Positions 33,801 through 41,641 of a stretch of 64,000 bases of DNA are shown here, one piece after another. The DNA is taken from contig NC_135783.1 in the NCBI RefSeq assembly GCF_051106095.1, positions 62,058,947 through 62,122,946 of the forward strand, in the 5' to 3' direction. Position 1 is the first letter of the stretch, and each line of letters begins with the position of its first letter. Under the pieces are notes generated by a model. The model did no database searches and was not told the DNA's origin. It saw only the letters and a program-made list of their open reading frames with translations. Origin of the DNA: Pogona vitticeps. Lineage: Eukaryota > Chordata > Lepidosauria > Squamata > Agamidae. The position numbers were made by a program, and so were the translations under genes.

Positions 33801-36800
33801 GATTGTGTACAGTGCAAATGAAGAAAATTGCCTTGGGAATGCTTCCTTTTAGATTGTTTTTAGTTGGGTTTTTTGGAGACTTTTGATGTTTTTGTTTTTC
33901 AGTGATGCAATAGTGAGCTAATCATTACATGACACTCTCCACAGATTAAAAAACCCTGCAATAACTCACTTATTGCCATCAACACGGTCTTATAACATCT
34001 CATAAATCTCTGATATATGTTCCAGTTGTGCTATTCCTAATACTTCTGTAGTTACATAAGCTACTCTGTGAATCTGATTGCTCTTGTATAAGCCTAGGAA
34101 AAATGTTTGGCTTGAACATACTGAAGTATTTTAGCTCCTCTGCTTCTTCAAAATGCAGGCCTTAAAGTGCACTTCTTGCTTTGCTACCACATTCAAAGTC
34201 ATTTGGAAGTACAGTATTTGGTCACTGTGGTGCCTCGCTAGACGATGGTAATCCATTCCACTGAAATCACTGTTTAGCGAAATCATTGTCTAGTGAAAAG
34301 CATTTCCCCATTGGAATGCATTGAAAACTGTTTAATGTGTTTCAATGGGGAGGAATCGTCGTTGTCTAGTGAAGATTGGCCATAGGAAAGCCGCTTTGCG
34401 AACTGCCGATCAGCTGTTTAAATTGCTGTCTTGCGAAGCTTAGGTCCCCAAAACACCTGTTTGCGAGCGCGGAGGGAGCTGTCAAAATTGTCATCTAGTG
34501 AAAATTGGTTTGCGAAGCAGGGACCAAACATTGTCCAACGAAATGCCCCCATAGGAATCACTGTTTTGAGAATCGCTATATCAATCGCAAAAAAAACAAT
34601 GTCTAGCGAAAAAACTGTCATGTGGGGTAACTGAAAATGTAGAAATTCCTCACCTCAGAGAAACTATATAAATAGAGTGTAAGCATCTGTTGCTTGCTTG
34701 AAGAGTTGCTGTAGTAGAACTAATCCTAGGGCTGAAAATCTCCAAGGATACAACCATCTGGATTGTGGTGGTGGTTGCTGCCAAGCAGATTGAATTAATT
34801 TAAATTGTGATTTAAACTGAAAAGAAGAAAAAACAGTTTAAATCATGGGGAGCATGGTTATTGATTACAGAAATTATTTGTCCCTGATATTCTTTTCACC
34901 ATGCGAATTGCTTCACCAGTTCATTACAATGTAGAAGCAGAACCATACCACTTCTGAAAAAATCTTTCAGTCTTTCCACTGGATTTGCACACTGCATGGC
35001 ATGACACACCTTTATCTTGCAAAGCCTTTGGGCTAATTTTCTAATATCTTTCTCTCAAAATGCTTCATGCATCTCTTGAAGCATCTGCCTCACAATCCAT
35101 GTGTTAGCTTGCAAGCTGTCTTGATTTTATTAGCTTTACTGCAGATTTCTGCACCTGTAACTACACTGGTGAAAACAGTTCCCCTGTCCCTTCCTCCCCT
35201 TGGCAGAGTTCCGCTCTCCAAAATGTTCTTGTATCTTTCAGTGCTGCAGCTTACTCCCAATATGGCGAATCTTCTCAAACTCTGCATTTCCAAGGGGTAG
35301 GGGGCCTGCCACATGGAACAGGAGCAGGAGGATCTGTTTCTGCCAGCCCAGTGACAAATACCCGAGGCCTAAGTGACCGATAACACATATGCAGGAATTT
35401 ATTTTGAAAATAAGGATGGAGTTTGGGCAAACTGAAAGTATATTGTAAAACTGAAACTCCTGTATTTCTGATATGAAAAATGTTCACCCTAGCAGAGGTG
35501 AGATAGTAATGGAAAATTAAATACAATAAACACATGTTCTCAGATAAATAGTATTATGTTAGTCGAGGCACATAGGTCTTAGGTACCAAATCTGGAAAAG
35601 CAGGTTTTGATTTGGAATTGTGTAAATGTGTTTTACTATATTACTCAGCCTCAAGTGGGTACAGTCAGAGTGTCACTTATCATGGATTAGATTACTGTTT
35701 TCATATCACAAAGGAGGCAGTGATCACAGAGCATTAGAACTATCTGTACTTTTTTGGAACAATAAACAAAATCCCAACCTTTTCTTTCCCAGTTACTGAA
35801 GTAACATTTGAAGAGGAGAACATTAGTATTAAGGATCCTTCTAAGATATATTAGGGATATCTTGTAAGGTAGAAGTATCATTTGGCACAGTGTTGTTTGC
35901 CAGGCATTGTGCCTTCCAAACTTATTATTATAGTAATAATAATAACCCTTTTTTTAATACCCAGGATTTTGAAGAAGGTTGTTTTTTGCTTACAAAATGT
36001 GGCACAGTTCAAGTTACTCCTCAGCAAATCTTTGTTACTGAGAAAGGAATAGCTGTCATCTCATTCCTGTTGGCCATGTTCAGACCTTTTGTGGAAGGCT
36101 ACCAGGTACAAAACTCATTGCTAAACTCCATTTCATCAGTCTTTGTTTGACTCCTTTCTTGGAAATGCCAATAAGTATTATGTGACATCTGTGGCAGTTG
36201 ATACCAGTACTGAGATTATGCAATTATTTTAATTTTTTTAGAAGTATGTTTTATCTTATATTTAAAAAAGTCATTTTTAAATGTCTTTAAAAATCTGAAA
36301 TCAATTATAAAACAAGATTACAGCCCAAGTTAAGCAGTAAAAGCAACAATAAGGCTTGCAATCAAAATTGCAAATGGAGCAAACCCTGTAGTACAAGGAT
36401 GATAAAACTGCTTAGTACAGTTATGTTAAGGAAAACAAAAATATGATAGAGTTGATATTTAAAATATAATTGAGTAGCACCTCTTACAGTATATCCTTTA
36501 CTGAGAGATGTCAGAATACAATGGATAAGATCTATATTGTTTGAGGAAAGAAGCCCCTGCCTCTAATCATTACTAACTTTTCACCTTTGAATTTCTTGAT
36601 GCTTCAATAAGTCTTGCACTATTTAAACAGCCCTCCAGCCCCTTTTCATATACTGCTTTGAAAATTTAGGAGGATTTCAAAAGTAGACTGTGTAGTGTGG
36701 GTGGCATATAAGTTAAATAAAACAAACAAACAAATAAATAGTAGGGGAAATTTGCCAAAGAAAGAAGTCATCTAAAATACTACTGGGAATATCCAACCTT

Positions 36801-39800
36801 TTGAGTAGGTCTTTGGAAGTCAGTTCAATTTTTTTAAAAAATGTTGCAAACTTTCCCCCTCATCTCAAATGTTGTTTTATTGCAGGCTTTCCTTCACTCA
36901 GTTATTTTGTTTAGTTTCTTTTATGAAAAAAAATGATTGGTTTATGAAAGAATGGTGATTGCTTTGTAACACAAATGTATCAATGTTTTTTATAGCTAAT
37001 CTGCAAGTATCTTTCTAAGGAAGCAAATGAGGCCTTTACTGAGAAACAATTTGTGTCTGGCACCCGAAACTTTGTTTCTCAGCTTCTTGAGACAGGTGTG
37101 TATTCTTTGGATAGTGCTTTATTTTATTTATTGAGCTTTTTGGTATAAGGATTTGTTTTAATTGCTCCCCTTCCTCCTGTTTAGGAAGCACTCAATGTTA
37201 TGAGGTCCTGTCTTCAGATATGCAGAAAAATGCTTTAGCAGCTCTTGTGCGACTAGGTGTTGTGTCAAGATTAAAAATGTGAGTAATGGTTTGTGAGATA
37301 AAAGACGGAGATGATGTTCTATTTCAAATAATCAAAGATGTTCACAAGAAAGCAAAGATGTAAGATTTATTATCATTGTACCAAGTTCCAAATGCTAAAC
37401 AATCAACCATAAAAACCCAATTATACAGTAACGATGCATATAGTATTTACTAAAGTATGTCTACGTCCCATGGATGGTTTCTACTTGATGTCCCAATCTT
37501 CCAGTTGGAAAGTTTGTTCCACACAGATCTTGGAATAGGGAAGGAGATGAGTTTTGCAGTTTTCTCCTCTAACCAGCGACTAAATCATGTTATTTCCTTA
37601 GCTATTTTGAAGGGAGCTCCAGTCCCTTGGAGCAGATTTGGAAGGCTGTGGAGAGCTATAGCGATTTGGAAGAAATTGCTTCCCTTTCCATCCTCTTGAT
37701 GGAAGCCTTTACTAGATCAAAGAGCCTTTCAGCAGAAGACTGATGGTGGATTACAAAAGGTTGCTCAACAGAATGCACAACCCAGCTGAGATAAAACCCA
37801 GTTGAAAATTTAACACCAAATGTAAAACACTAATAAAAAAACTCATCAAAGAAACACTGTGAGAGATACTAACATTGAATGCTTAGTCATGTTAACTGTG
37901 GGAAAGTTCCTTACTTTCTTTATTAGTTTGGCTTTGTTATCCAGCATGAATCCAAATCAAATGATAATTCTTCTATTGCTTCTAAAAACCCTTCAGCTTT
38001 GCCGAGATATGAAAGAATTGCATGAAGACAGCATCATTGAAATAGTCTCTGAGATTCATTCTTCCTCAGCTATGAATTTCTGTAGTTCTTAATCCCAAAC
38101 TCTCTACATGTTCTGAGCTTCACCTCCCAGAAGCATCAGCCAACATGGACAACAGTCAGGAATTCTGTGAGCTGGAGTTCAGAACATTTGGGGGGGGGGG
38201 AGTAAAGGTCGAGAGCAACTCAATCTTTGCCATTCTGTGATGTATATAGACTGTAAATTTAAGAAGGCATTCTCTATTGATCTTGCAAGCTGTGAAGAGT
38301 GTCTCTTAAACAGACTTAATCCAAGTTATAAGAGTTTAAGTCAAAACCAGAAATCTGAATTCAACTTAGAGTCAGCGGAAATGCTGTGATCTTGAGAGTA
38401 TCAGTCTATTGACAAGATGGTCTCCTTCCCATTAGAAGACAAAATGCTAAGTTTTGTATCCAGCAAATGCTATTACAATTACCAGGTGCAGAGTACTGTA
38501 TATTACAGTATTTAATCCTGAAAGCAACATATGAATGGGTTTCCATTTCCATGCTTGGTAGGATTGAAATGTTGCAGACATACTGTACATGTGGCTACCA
38601 CAGCCTAGAGTTCCAGATACAGTGGTGAATTCAGAAGCATCCCAAATCTGAGAGCTTGATGTATTAAGACACATGAAGTTTTCTCAGATGTCCTTCTGAT
38701 CAGAATGTTTGTTGAACATCAGAAGCAGCAAGGCCCTAAACGGTCGAGCCTTACAAAACCAAAAGAGCACTGGCAGCTCTTTTTTGTTTTTAAAACCATT
38801 GTCCTGTGATATTCTTGATGGTTTATATAAGACATTCTGGGAAGCCATTCCTCTTAGAAATAATGAAAATTCTGATATAAACCTTGAAAAATATCATTGA
38901 GGACACTAGCATGAGAAAGAGCTGGCAGTGTTCCTTTGGTTTTAGTAAATTTCAACTGTGGAGAATGGCAGGAAAACGTTTTTATTCTTTTGTTTTTTAA
39001 AAAAGAGGGAATGATAGCTATAGTAACTGTTGCTTACTTCTGAAAGACAGTGGACCACTTGTCATTTTCAGGCCACATACTGTCAGTTAAAACTGATGGC
39101 AAAAAAAGAGAAGTTACTATAGTTCATATATTCAGTTCACATATTCAGAATTGTATTCATGTTTTTTAAATTAAAGTACTGGAAGTTTGCAGGTTTAGTT
39201 CTTGTTCTTTTCTCCCCAGGAATGGTGGATTCACTTACAGTGTAATTAAAGAGGCTCTGAGCAAAACTTCAGGAATGTTTGGTAAGTCTCCTTATTAGTG
39301 TATGAAAGTACTCTGAAATCTTATTTTTCTAGGGACACAGCAGGGTGGATAGAAATCAATGTTTTTAAAAAAACTAAATTGATTTAAATCAAATACATTT
39401 TTATTTAAATCATAAAAAATCAGATTTTTTAAATTTAAATTGTGGTTTAAATTGTAAATCAATTTTATATATATCAAATCCACCCTGAGACACAGTCTTT
39501 ATTTGCATTGGTCAGTTTCCGTATAGTAAATACATGATCTTACTATATAGCTATCTATATTTCTTTAATTCATATTTGCTTCATCCTGAGTAGAGCTCCT
39601 TTACTTTTACCACCTTGTATTCTACCTTGGCTGTTGTAACTCTGTTCATGTTTTGTTTTCAATTTTTTTACAAAAACATACAGAAAAACTTTGGCTGATG
39701 CAGAAAATAAATTCATATTTAAGATGTCAGTTGCTGTGTATTATAAGGGTTTTAAAAAATGTCTCATTTTTGTGCACTCTAGTACATGTCACCAGTCCTG

Positions 39801-41641
39801 CTTCTTCTAAACCAAAATATGCAAAATATAGAGCTCCAATTCATTTTTGGTGGCCCTCCAATTTTTTTTAAAAGCAACAGATTACTATGACAAATTGCAG
39901 ATTCTCCACTGTTCATACTAATGGCTTCCAAGTCACTTTCATGTCTTTTAAAATCTTTAACTAGTGCTAGTTTAATTTGTTCAGTTGTCATGGAGAGCAG
40001 AGGACTTCCATTTTTGTCCAAAATGCCTATTCTTTGATTTCCTTGTTTGCTCAAGATTATTAAGACAAAGCACAAGTGTTTTAGACAAAAATAAAAGTGG
40101 TAAGCTCTCTTTAATAATTAGATTGAGGTAGACTGATTTTTTTAAAAAAAAACTACAGAAATAACACACAGGATCATTCCAGAGTTGTATCAACAACAAG
40201 GAAGCTACAGTTAACCTTAATAAAGCTTTAATAAAATCCTTGATAAAAGGCTGAATAAAACCTTAATGAAGTCCTTGATTAAATGAAAAGCATTATTAAA
40301 ACCTTACAAATATTACATTAAATATTGAAACATTAGAGTAAATTAATCCCTCCAGCCTATTCAATACTAACTTACCCAACAGCCTCTCCCAGCCATGTCT
40401 GTTGAGTAGTGCAGCCCTAGGGATGGTGGCAAATCTGAAAAATGACATTCAAAGCCTCTGGGCTTATTCCCCCCCCCACACACACACTTAAATCTTTAAG
40501 CATTTTATTCCAATAAACAAGTAGACATTTTTGTTCCCAAACCAGTCAATAGCAATACTGTATCTGCATTCCTGTCCATTTGGGCATTCCATTGTTATAT
40601 TGCCCTATTTTTTCACTGTAACTATCTTGTATGCATCTGAAAGCAACTAATCAAGCCTGACACAGATTTGATTGTTTTTCCTGTTAAATCTCCTTCTAGC
40701 CTTGTCTTATCTTCAGGCATTTTTCTTATTCAAAGATTGGTCCTCTCATTGACTCATCCCACCATTCCTTTTCCCCAGTATGTCTTCAAGCTGCTGCTTC
40801 TTTGGTTAAGCACTTTTAGTTGTTGTCCAGGCTGTTGAATAAATTTGAAGATTATTGAGATTAATACACAGCAGTATTGTTTATGTTGTCTGAGATTCTT
40901 CAGTAATCTCCAAACTGAGAGCAAAAATAAAGACTCTGGACAGAGACGTTCTCTGGACAGAGACATTCCCTTCACCGAGAGTGTATTTACAAATACATAG
41001 CACCTCAGTGCTAGCAAAGTCCATGATTCCAACTGACAAAGTAACATGCTGCTCCTCCATAGTGTAGTCTGCTTAGTGTAGTCTGATGCAATCATGACAG
41101 AGCAAATTGAACTCTGCACATGTGCAGCAGAGTCACATGACTTTCACTCTTGGGTCACTGTCAATCTGAGTGATTCAGCCTTTTCTTGTTTCCCACAAAC
41201 CACCAAGGGAATTCCATATTACATTTTATACAAAATGCTGATAAAGATTTAATTTATCTCCAAGGTTGGTCAGGTATGGGTTAAAAAGTGTCTTACTAGA
41301 AACAGCAGTCAACGTATGTTGAGGCCAGGATAACATGGTGCTCCCCATTGTCATCCCTAAATGGATAGGACACAGTTTATGCAGACCATTGTCATGAAGT
41401 GTTTCTCTTCTGATCTGACCACGGGGGCTTGTGCATGCGGAGCCCTTTCGAGAAGGTTGGAATCTGCCAGAACCAATGAGTGCAGCACATAATATGAAGT
41501 AGAGAGGTATCTATAAAAGTTTTCCAAGAGAATTTAAAGTGCTCTCTTTCAGTATCCATGGCTCAGAATTATTGTGCTCTGTGTTTTCATCTTTTAGAAT
41601 CTAGGATATCTGTAAGGAAACCAGTGGCTGCAAGACTTTAA
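9763..41641 (+). CDS. GNPAT: Glyceronephosphate O-acyltransferase (DHAPAT), complete, 16 coding exons
   Basis: GNPAT acylates dihydroxyacetone phosphate at sn-1, the first step of ether-lipid (plasmalogen) synthesis, on the luminal side of the peroxisomal membrane. Exons: 9763-9822, 19573-19761, 22026-22202, 23195-23324, 24038-24165, 24482-24557, 24761-24912, 26380-26510, 30006-30229, 32138-32383, 33651-33730, 35965-36105, 36996-37095, 37185-37278, 39220-39281, 41598-41641. All junctions are GT-AG and keep frame, giving 677 residues (human: 680). The acyltransferase motifs are intact: HRSYID (His158, Asp163), GAFFMRR (201-207), EGTRSR (239-244) and VPISISYD (274-281). The C-terminus Ala-Arg-Leu is a type-1 peroxisomal targeting signal; human has Ala-Lys-Leu. 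Only the short Ala-rich N-terminus is poorly conserved. No lesion was seen. Confidence 0.96.
10626..10763. mobile_element. Palindromic hAT-type miniature element (CAGTGG family)
   Basis: This 138-bp near-palindrome begins CAGTGGTTCCTGATC and ends GATTGGGAACCATG. The centre is AGCTGTGCTGGCTGG. It belongs to the family seen at 27229, 60731 and 61663 in this window, where 8-bp target duplications are visible. This copy's duplication is not clear. Confidence 0.7.
11738..11795 (+). mobile_element. CR1 LINE 3' tail
   Basis: GTTGGACTTGATGGCCTTAT, then CCTTCCAACTTTATGATTCT and ATGA, is the characteristic CR1 3' end of reptiles and birds, with its short ATTCTATG-type terminus. It is a severely 5'-truncated copy. 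Confidence 0.8.
13636..13917 (+). mobile_element. Penelope-like element terminal region
   Basis: The sequence runs from CACAACAATACACCCACAAC through TCCTCTGAAGATGCTGGCT to CCCGGCCATGAAAGCCTTCG AGAATACA, the usual end of squamate Penelope-like elements. It is a 5'-truncated copy in GNPAT intron 1. The Gypsy element is inserted 15 bp downstream of its end. Confidence 0.75.
13938..14457 (+). repeat. Left LTR of Gypsy element
   Basis: The 520-bp LTR begins TGTTACATACAGC and ends GGGTTTGTCACA. A TATA-like TGTATATATATG lies near 14036-14048, and AATAAA with TTTATTTG follows near 14334-14355, consistent with promoter and polyadenylation parts. Confidence 0.95.
14463..14480 (+). other. Primer-binding site of Gypsy element
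   Basis: TGGTGTCCAGCGTGTGGG starts five bases after the left LTR with the TGG complementary to a tRNA 3' CCA. The tRNA species was not identified. Confidence 0.6.
14868..18431 (+). CDS. Gypsy gag-pol frame (gag, integrase, RT/RNase H segment)
   Basis: A single frame of 1,187 codons. Residues about 45-115 form a Glu/Arg-rich coiled coil. The capsid follows, with its C-terminal part at about 205-295 ([40 protein letters not shown]) resembling the vertebrate SCAN domain. A CX2CX4HX4C zinc knuckle ([14 protein letters not shown]) lies near 359. The integrase has an HHCC zinc motif (about 654-690) and a D-D-35-E core (Asp near 723, Asp in ITDLG, Glu in LTEKF). A Gypsy-type RT/RNase H segment ([20 protein letters not shown]) closes the frame. 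Such elements make particles from gag and copy RNA to DNA; this copy is annotated as a broken fossil. Confidence 0.88.
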   Translation: MKAACSGGGIMPLTRSQMAEMGEVKDPQVDQGSEDEFGSVQGDSTGEQNPELRKMLIAQQHELRMRQFEMEEREREERLERERRQFEIERMEREERLEREKMAFELRKLELMNQNNNNNRDSEGGQLSKADLKKFPVYHKGDCPEVFFSLVERAFVDFSVRETEKMTIMRSLISGSLAEVYSEMPQELMRDFAEFKKLVFARHGINAEQLRQRFRSLTKKPEQTFTQVGAQLVRLLEKWLSQEGTETFQQLKDLIALEQFYSVLHGELKFQVRERKPKSVAEAAEITDFIYQIRKPLGEEKSVGKPKETYSKYSQGPRKSQQGGGAHGEGKPSDMKPRPQILEGKPKQDEKDSKYTRKCYFCQGKGHLISECEKLKQLKGIVPQDSSGTKPKAVFCVQKEQGSLSLREPAAMATQSGTATSADQAEENGPLVEVKRCLLVRTDSQLFETAGVDVGILDHQYRGLRDTCSQVTLCHPDIIPREYLIPNESMKVAGIEGQIISLPVAEVPVNFQGWRGVWRLAISSTLPAAVLVGNDLAEHVKRVLVITRSQATTGTVQGGNDEPETEAEGSSEAVVETLTTDSRFGQEQKADATLQKCFEQVTDAQLTPETPVRFLEKKGILYRETLRNISKGGDGIRSQLVVPEKYRPMILQRGHSDMFAAHLGVNKTQQRITQNFYWPDIGKQIREFCKQCDVCQRQGNSRDRTKAKLCPLPVIDTPFKCIGVDTVGPLPKATKRGNRFILTIVDHATRYPEAIPLTNIETNTVADALVGYMSRMGFASEIITDLGASFTSKLMKRLWQICGIKHKETTAYHPESNGLTEKFNGTLMRMIRAYLAENPNNWDQKLQSLLFAYRSVPQASTGFSPFELLFGRRVKGPLDLIKQNWEQITQDDPQDVVTYIDSLRKDLKRNLELAAETLQAQKVRKKAWDDQEGRERHLNPGEEVLWPRPCRGNKLQLGSPEVKCLGHMVGGGVIKPLEAKIEAVRDWPRPNTKKKVKSFLGLVGYYRKFIPRFSEIAALLTDLTRKKADDRIPWTSDCEEAFQRLKQALINYPVLRAPDFDREFIVYTDASNSGVGAVLCQEDENGDQHPVSYLSRKLQKGERHLATVEKECLAIVYAIQKAKPYIWGRHFVLCTDHSPLQWLKTMKTHNSKLMRWALNLQDYDFEVKVVRGSVNCVADALSRRPEE
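18693..18704 (+). other. Polypurine tract of Gypsy element
   Basis: AAAGAGGGGTGG lies directly before the right LTR, the usual position of the plus-strand primer. Confidence 0.7.
18705..19226 (+). repeat. Right LTR of Gypsy element
   Basis: The 522-bp LTR matches the left LTR except for one two-base difference about 200 bp in. It is followed by the target duplication AGTAG. Confidence 0.95.
19232..19572. other. GNPAT intron 1, last part
   Basis: There is no recognised repeat. It provides the branch region and acceptor of GNPAT exon 2. Confidence 0.6.
19573..19761 (+). CDS. GNPAT: GNPAT coding exon 2
   Basis: The exon has 63 codons in phase 0, from [19 protein letters not shown] to QYVIRQ. 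The acceptor TTCCCAGCAG is a tandem CAG-CAG, so one extra Gln codon could be included by alternative acceptor use. Its upstream neighbour is the right LTR of the Gypsy element, about 350 bp away. Confidence 0.95.
19800..19850 (+). mobile_element. Non-LTR retroelement 3' tail
   Basis: CCTTGGGTCCTTTTTGAGAA, then AGGCGGGATAAAAATATTTT and an AAATAAATAAAT tail, is typical of squamate L2/CR1-related 3' ends. The family is not resolved. Confidence 0.55.
20975..21175 (-). mobile_element. Non-LTR retroelement 3' end, reverse orientation
   Basis: TTATTTTAAATATTTATACC followed by CATGAGGCTGCAAGACAGCT is the reverse form of L2-related 3' ends common in lizards. The copy is diverged. Confidence 0.45.
21601..21687 (+). 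mobile_element. Retroelement tail with poly(A)
   Basis: TTGTAAACTGCCCGGAGAGT, then CGCTATGGGGCGGTATAGAA and about 22 A. A related segment in reverse orientation is at 53755-53830. The long clean A-run suggests a fairly recent copy or slippage growth. Confidence 0.6.
22026..22202 (+). CDS. GNPAT: GNPAT coding exon 3
   Basis: The exon has 59 codons in phase 0, starting LSKETGES and ending VNEDGMQK before GTAAGT. It includes AAEILDEM and [12 protein letters not shown], close to human. Confidence 0.95.
23195..23324 (+). CDS. GNPAT: GNPAT coding exon 4, catalytic HX4D
   Basis: The exon is 130 nt and leaves in phase 1. It encodes [13 protein letters not shown], the acyltransferase motif I whose His and Asp form the charge relay for deprotonating the acceptor hydroxyl. 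The donor is GTACAT. Confidence 0.96.
24038..24165 (+). CDS. GNPAT: GNPAT coding exon 5, motif II
   Basis: The exon is 128 nt, phase 1 to phase 0. It carries DFLGMK and [19 protein letters not shown], the glycerol-phosphate-binding motif II of this acyltransferase family. The acceptor is TTTTCCTAG and the donor GTAGAT. Confidence 0.96.
24482..24557 (+). CDS. GNPAT: GNPAT coding exon 6, motif III
   Basis: The exon is 76 nt, phase 0 to phase 1, and encodes [26 protein letters not shown] is the substrate-binding motif III. The acceptor TTATGAAG is weak by its polypyrimidine tract, but the frame and homology are clear. Confidence 0.95.
24761..24912 (+). CDS. GNPAT: GNPAT coding exon 7, motif IV
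   Basis: The exon is 152 nt, phase 1 to phase 0, with [25 protein letters not shown] (motif IV) and [13 protein letters not shown] before GTAAGG. The reading frame happens to stay open past the donor. Confidence 0.95.
25202..25432. repeat. Near-perfect 108-bp inverted repeat (hairpin)
   Basis: The arms 25202-25309 and 25325-25432 are reverse complements with two mismatches by eye, separated by a 15-bp loop (GTTTTACTACTTAAT). After the second arm, the arm end plus loop recurs in direct orientation (25435-25459 repeats 25302-25326). This pattern suggests a replication template switch. It lies in GNPAT intron 7. Confidence 0.92.
25460..25808 (+). mobile_element. Sauria-type tRNA-derived SINE, full length
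   Basis: The 349-bp element begins GGGACGTGGTGGTGCTGTGG and has A-box (GTGGGCTAAACC) and B-box-like (AAGATCGAATCC) promoter sequences. It continues through the conserved CACTGGCCATGTGACCACGG block and ends in ACCTTTACCTTTACC, the Bov-B-like tail of Sauria SINEs. The 12-bp target duplication ACTACTTAATTA flanks it exactly (25448-25459 and 25809-25820), so it inserted after the adjacent hairpin formed. Confidence 0.9.
25817..25914. repeat. 49-bp tandem duplication
   Basis: Two copies (25817-25865 and 25866-25914) start ATTACTAGGCTATTCT and differ at about two positions. They lie directly after the SINE. Confidence 0.93.
26300..26362. repeat. (CT)n / poly-C microsatellite
   Basis: A run of TCTC/TGTC units followed by a C-run directly upstream of GNPAT exon 8. 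Length variation here could alter the acceptor's pyrimidine tract. Confidence 0.9.
26380..26510 (+). CDS. GNPAT: GNPAT coding exon 8
   Basis: The exon is 131 nt, leaving in phase 2: [20 protein letters not shown] through FNLIPR. It is preceded by a long CT/C-rich microsatellite that serves as its polypyrimidine tract. Confidence 0.95.
27229..27366. mobile_element. Palindromic hAT-type miniature element (CAGTGG family)
   Basis: The 138-bp element runs from CAGTGGTTCTCAATTTTGGG to GGCTGGGAACCACTG. The flanking 8-mers CCCTAGGG and GCCTAAGG match at six of eight positions, as expected for an aged 8-bp target duplication. Confidence 0.8.
29380..29650. repeat. Pyrimidine-rich tract (CT on plus strand)
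   Basis: The plus strand is strongly C/T-biased over about 270 bp with few purine interruptions. The adjoining 28970-29380 region is of higher complexity and has an unassigned 77-codon minus-strand frame (29237-29004). A decayed element is possible, but no family was recognised. Confidence 0.5.
30006..30229 (+). CDS. GNPAT: GNPAT coding exon 9
   Basis: The exon is 224 nt, phase 2 to phase 1: [26 protein letters not shown] and [12 protein letters not shown], all well conserved. The donor is GTATGT. Confidence 0.96.
30230..32137. other. GNPAT intron 9
   Basis: About half the intron is a 947-bp Tigger-like element (30941-31887). The rest is AT-rich with A-runs near 30660-30750 and nothing else recognised. 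Confidence 0.6.
30941..31887. mobile_element. Tigger-like non-autonomous DNA transposon with internal fold-back
   Basis: The ends are CAGTGGTGCCTCGCTTAACG and, inward from the right, CAGTGGTGCCTCGCATAACG, flanked by TA on both sides (30939-30940, 31888-31889). No transposase is present. The AACGATG unit recurs through both ends. The interior is a fold-back: the segment at about 31160-31260 (GGATTCGTTAGAGGACCCCC...) returns inverted at about 31330-31430, and part of it a third time at about 31510-31625. Confidence 0.9.
32138..32383 (+). CDS. GNPAT: GNPAT coding exon 10
   Basis: The exon is 246 nt, phase 1 to phase 1: [45 protein letters not shown]. The middle ([11 protein letters not shown]) is the least conserved part, as in other vertebrates. 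Confidence 0.95.
33651..33730 (+). CDS. GNPAT: GNPAT coding exon 11
   Basis: The exon is 80 nt, phase 1 to phase 0, encoding [20 protein letters not shown] and FPGIPLK. The acceptor is TGTTTTCCAG and the donor GTAAGG. Confidence 0.95.
34223..34634. mobile_element. Tigger-like non-autonomous DNA transposon, diverged
   Basis: The left end CACTGTGGTGCCTCGCTAGA resembles the CAGTGGTGCCTCGC terminus. Throughout are TCTAGTGAAA / TGTCTAGCGAAA units. The right end (GGGGTAACTG) is weakly matched. It is a different subfamily from the 30941 copy (CTAGAC instead of TTAACG). Confidence 0.75.
35965..36105 (+). CDS. GNPAT: GNPAT coding exon 12
   Basis: The exon has 47 codons in phase 0: [37 protein letters not shown]. 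The donor is GTACAA. Confidence 0.95.
36996..37095 (+). CDS. GNPAT: GNPAT coding exon 13
   Basis: The exon is 100 nt, phase 0 to phase 1: [19 protein letters not shown] and NFVSQLLET. The acceptor is TTTTTATAG and the donor GTGTGT. Confidence 0.94.
37185..37278 (+). CDS. GNPAT: GNPAT coding exon 14
   Basis: The exon is 94 nt, phase 1 to phase 2: [20 protein letters not shown] and [11 protein letters not shown]. The donor GTGAGT is canonical. Confidence 0.94.
39220..39281 (+). CDS. GNPAT: GNPAT coding exon 15
   Basis: The exon is 62 nt, phase 2 to phase 1, encoding [20 protein letters not shown] and F. This C-terminal part is poorly conserved, but its size, phase and position fit. The acceptor is TCTCCCCAG and the donor GTAAGT. 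Confidence 0.85.
39282..41597. other. GNPAT intron 15
   Basis: The intron holds the hAT-like element at 39341-39487. A minus-strand frame of 121 codons (41119-40754) has no recognised domain. A short duplication of TCTGGACAGAGAC lies near 40935-40965. Confidence 0.5.
39341..39487. mobile_element. AT-rich hAT-like miniature element
   Basis: The 147-bp element has inverted ends CAGGGTGGAT...ATCCACCCTG and an interior of palindromic GATTTAAATC units. The flanking 8-mers GGACACAG and AGACACAG match at seven of eight positions, consistent with a hAT target duplication. Confidence 0.75.
41598..41641 (+). CDS. GNPAT: GNPAT last coding exon with PTS1
   Basis: Thirteen codons plus the completed Glu end RKPVAARL then TAA at 41639-41641. 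Human ends KPATAKL. Ala-Arg-Leu fits the peroxisomal PTS1 pattern [SAC]-[KRH]-L. The acceptor is CATCTTTTAG. Confidence 0.88.

Larger units (their letters stand above)
32384..35964. other. GNPAT introns 10 and 11
   Basis: Apart from exon 11 and the Tigger-like element at 34223-34634, I see no repeat that I can name. A duplicated TTTAAATTGTGATTTAAAC motif lies near 34795-34850. Confidence 0.5.
36106..39219. other. GNPAT introns 12 to 14
   Basis: A retroelement-like tail (GGTGGCATATAAGTTAAATA and AAACAAACAAACAAATAAAT) lies near 36690-36740. A partial palindromic hAT-like block lies near 38105-38190. Frames at 37457-37699 and 38709-38900 show no known domain. Confidence 0.45.

Noticed and set aside
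40754-41119. 121-codon minus-strand frame in GNPAT intron 15
   Set aside because: No recognisable domain, no splice context and no family resemblance that I could defend.
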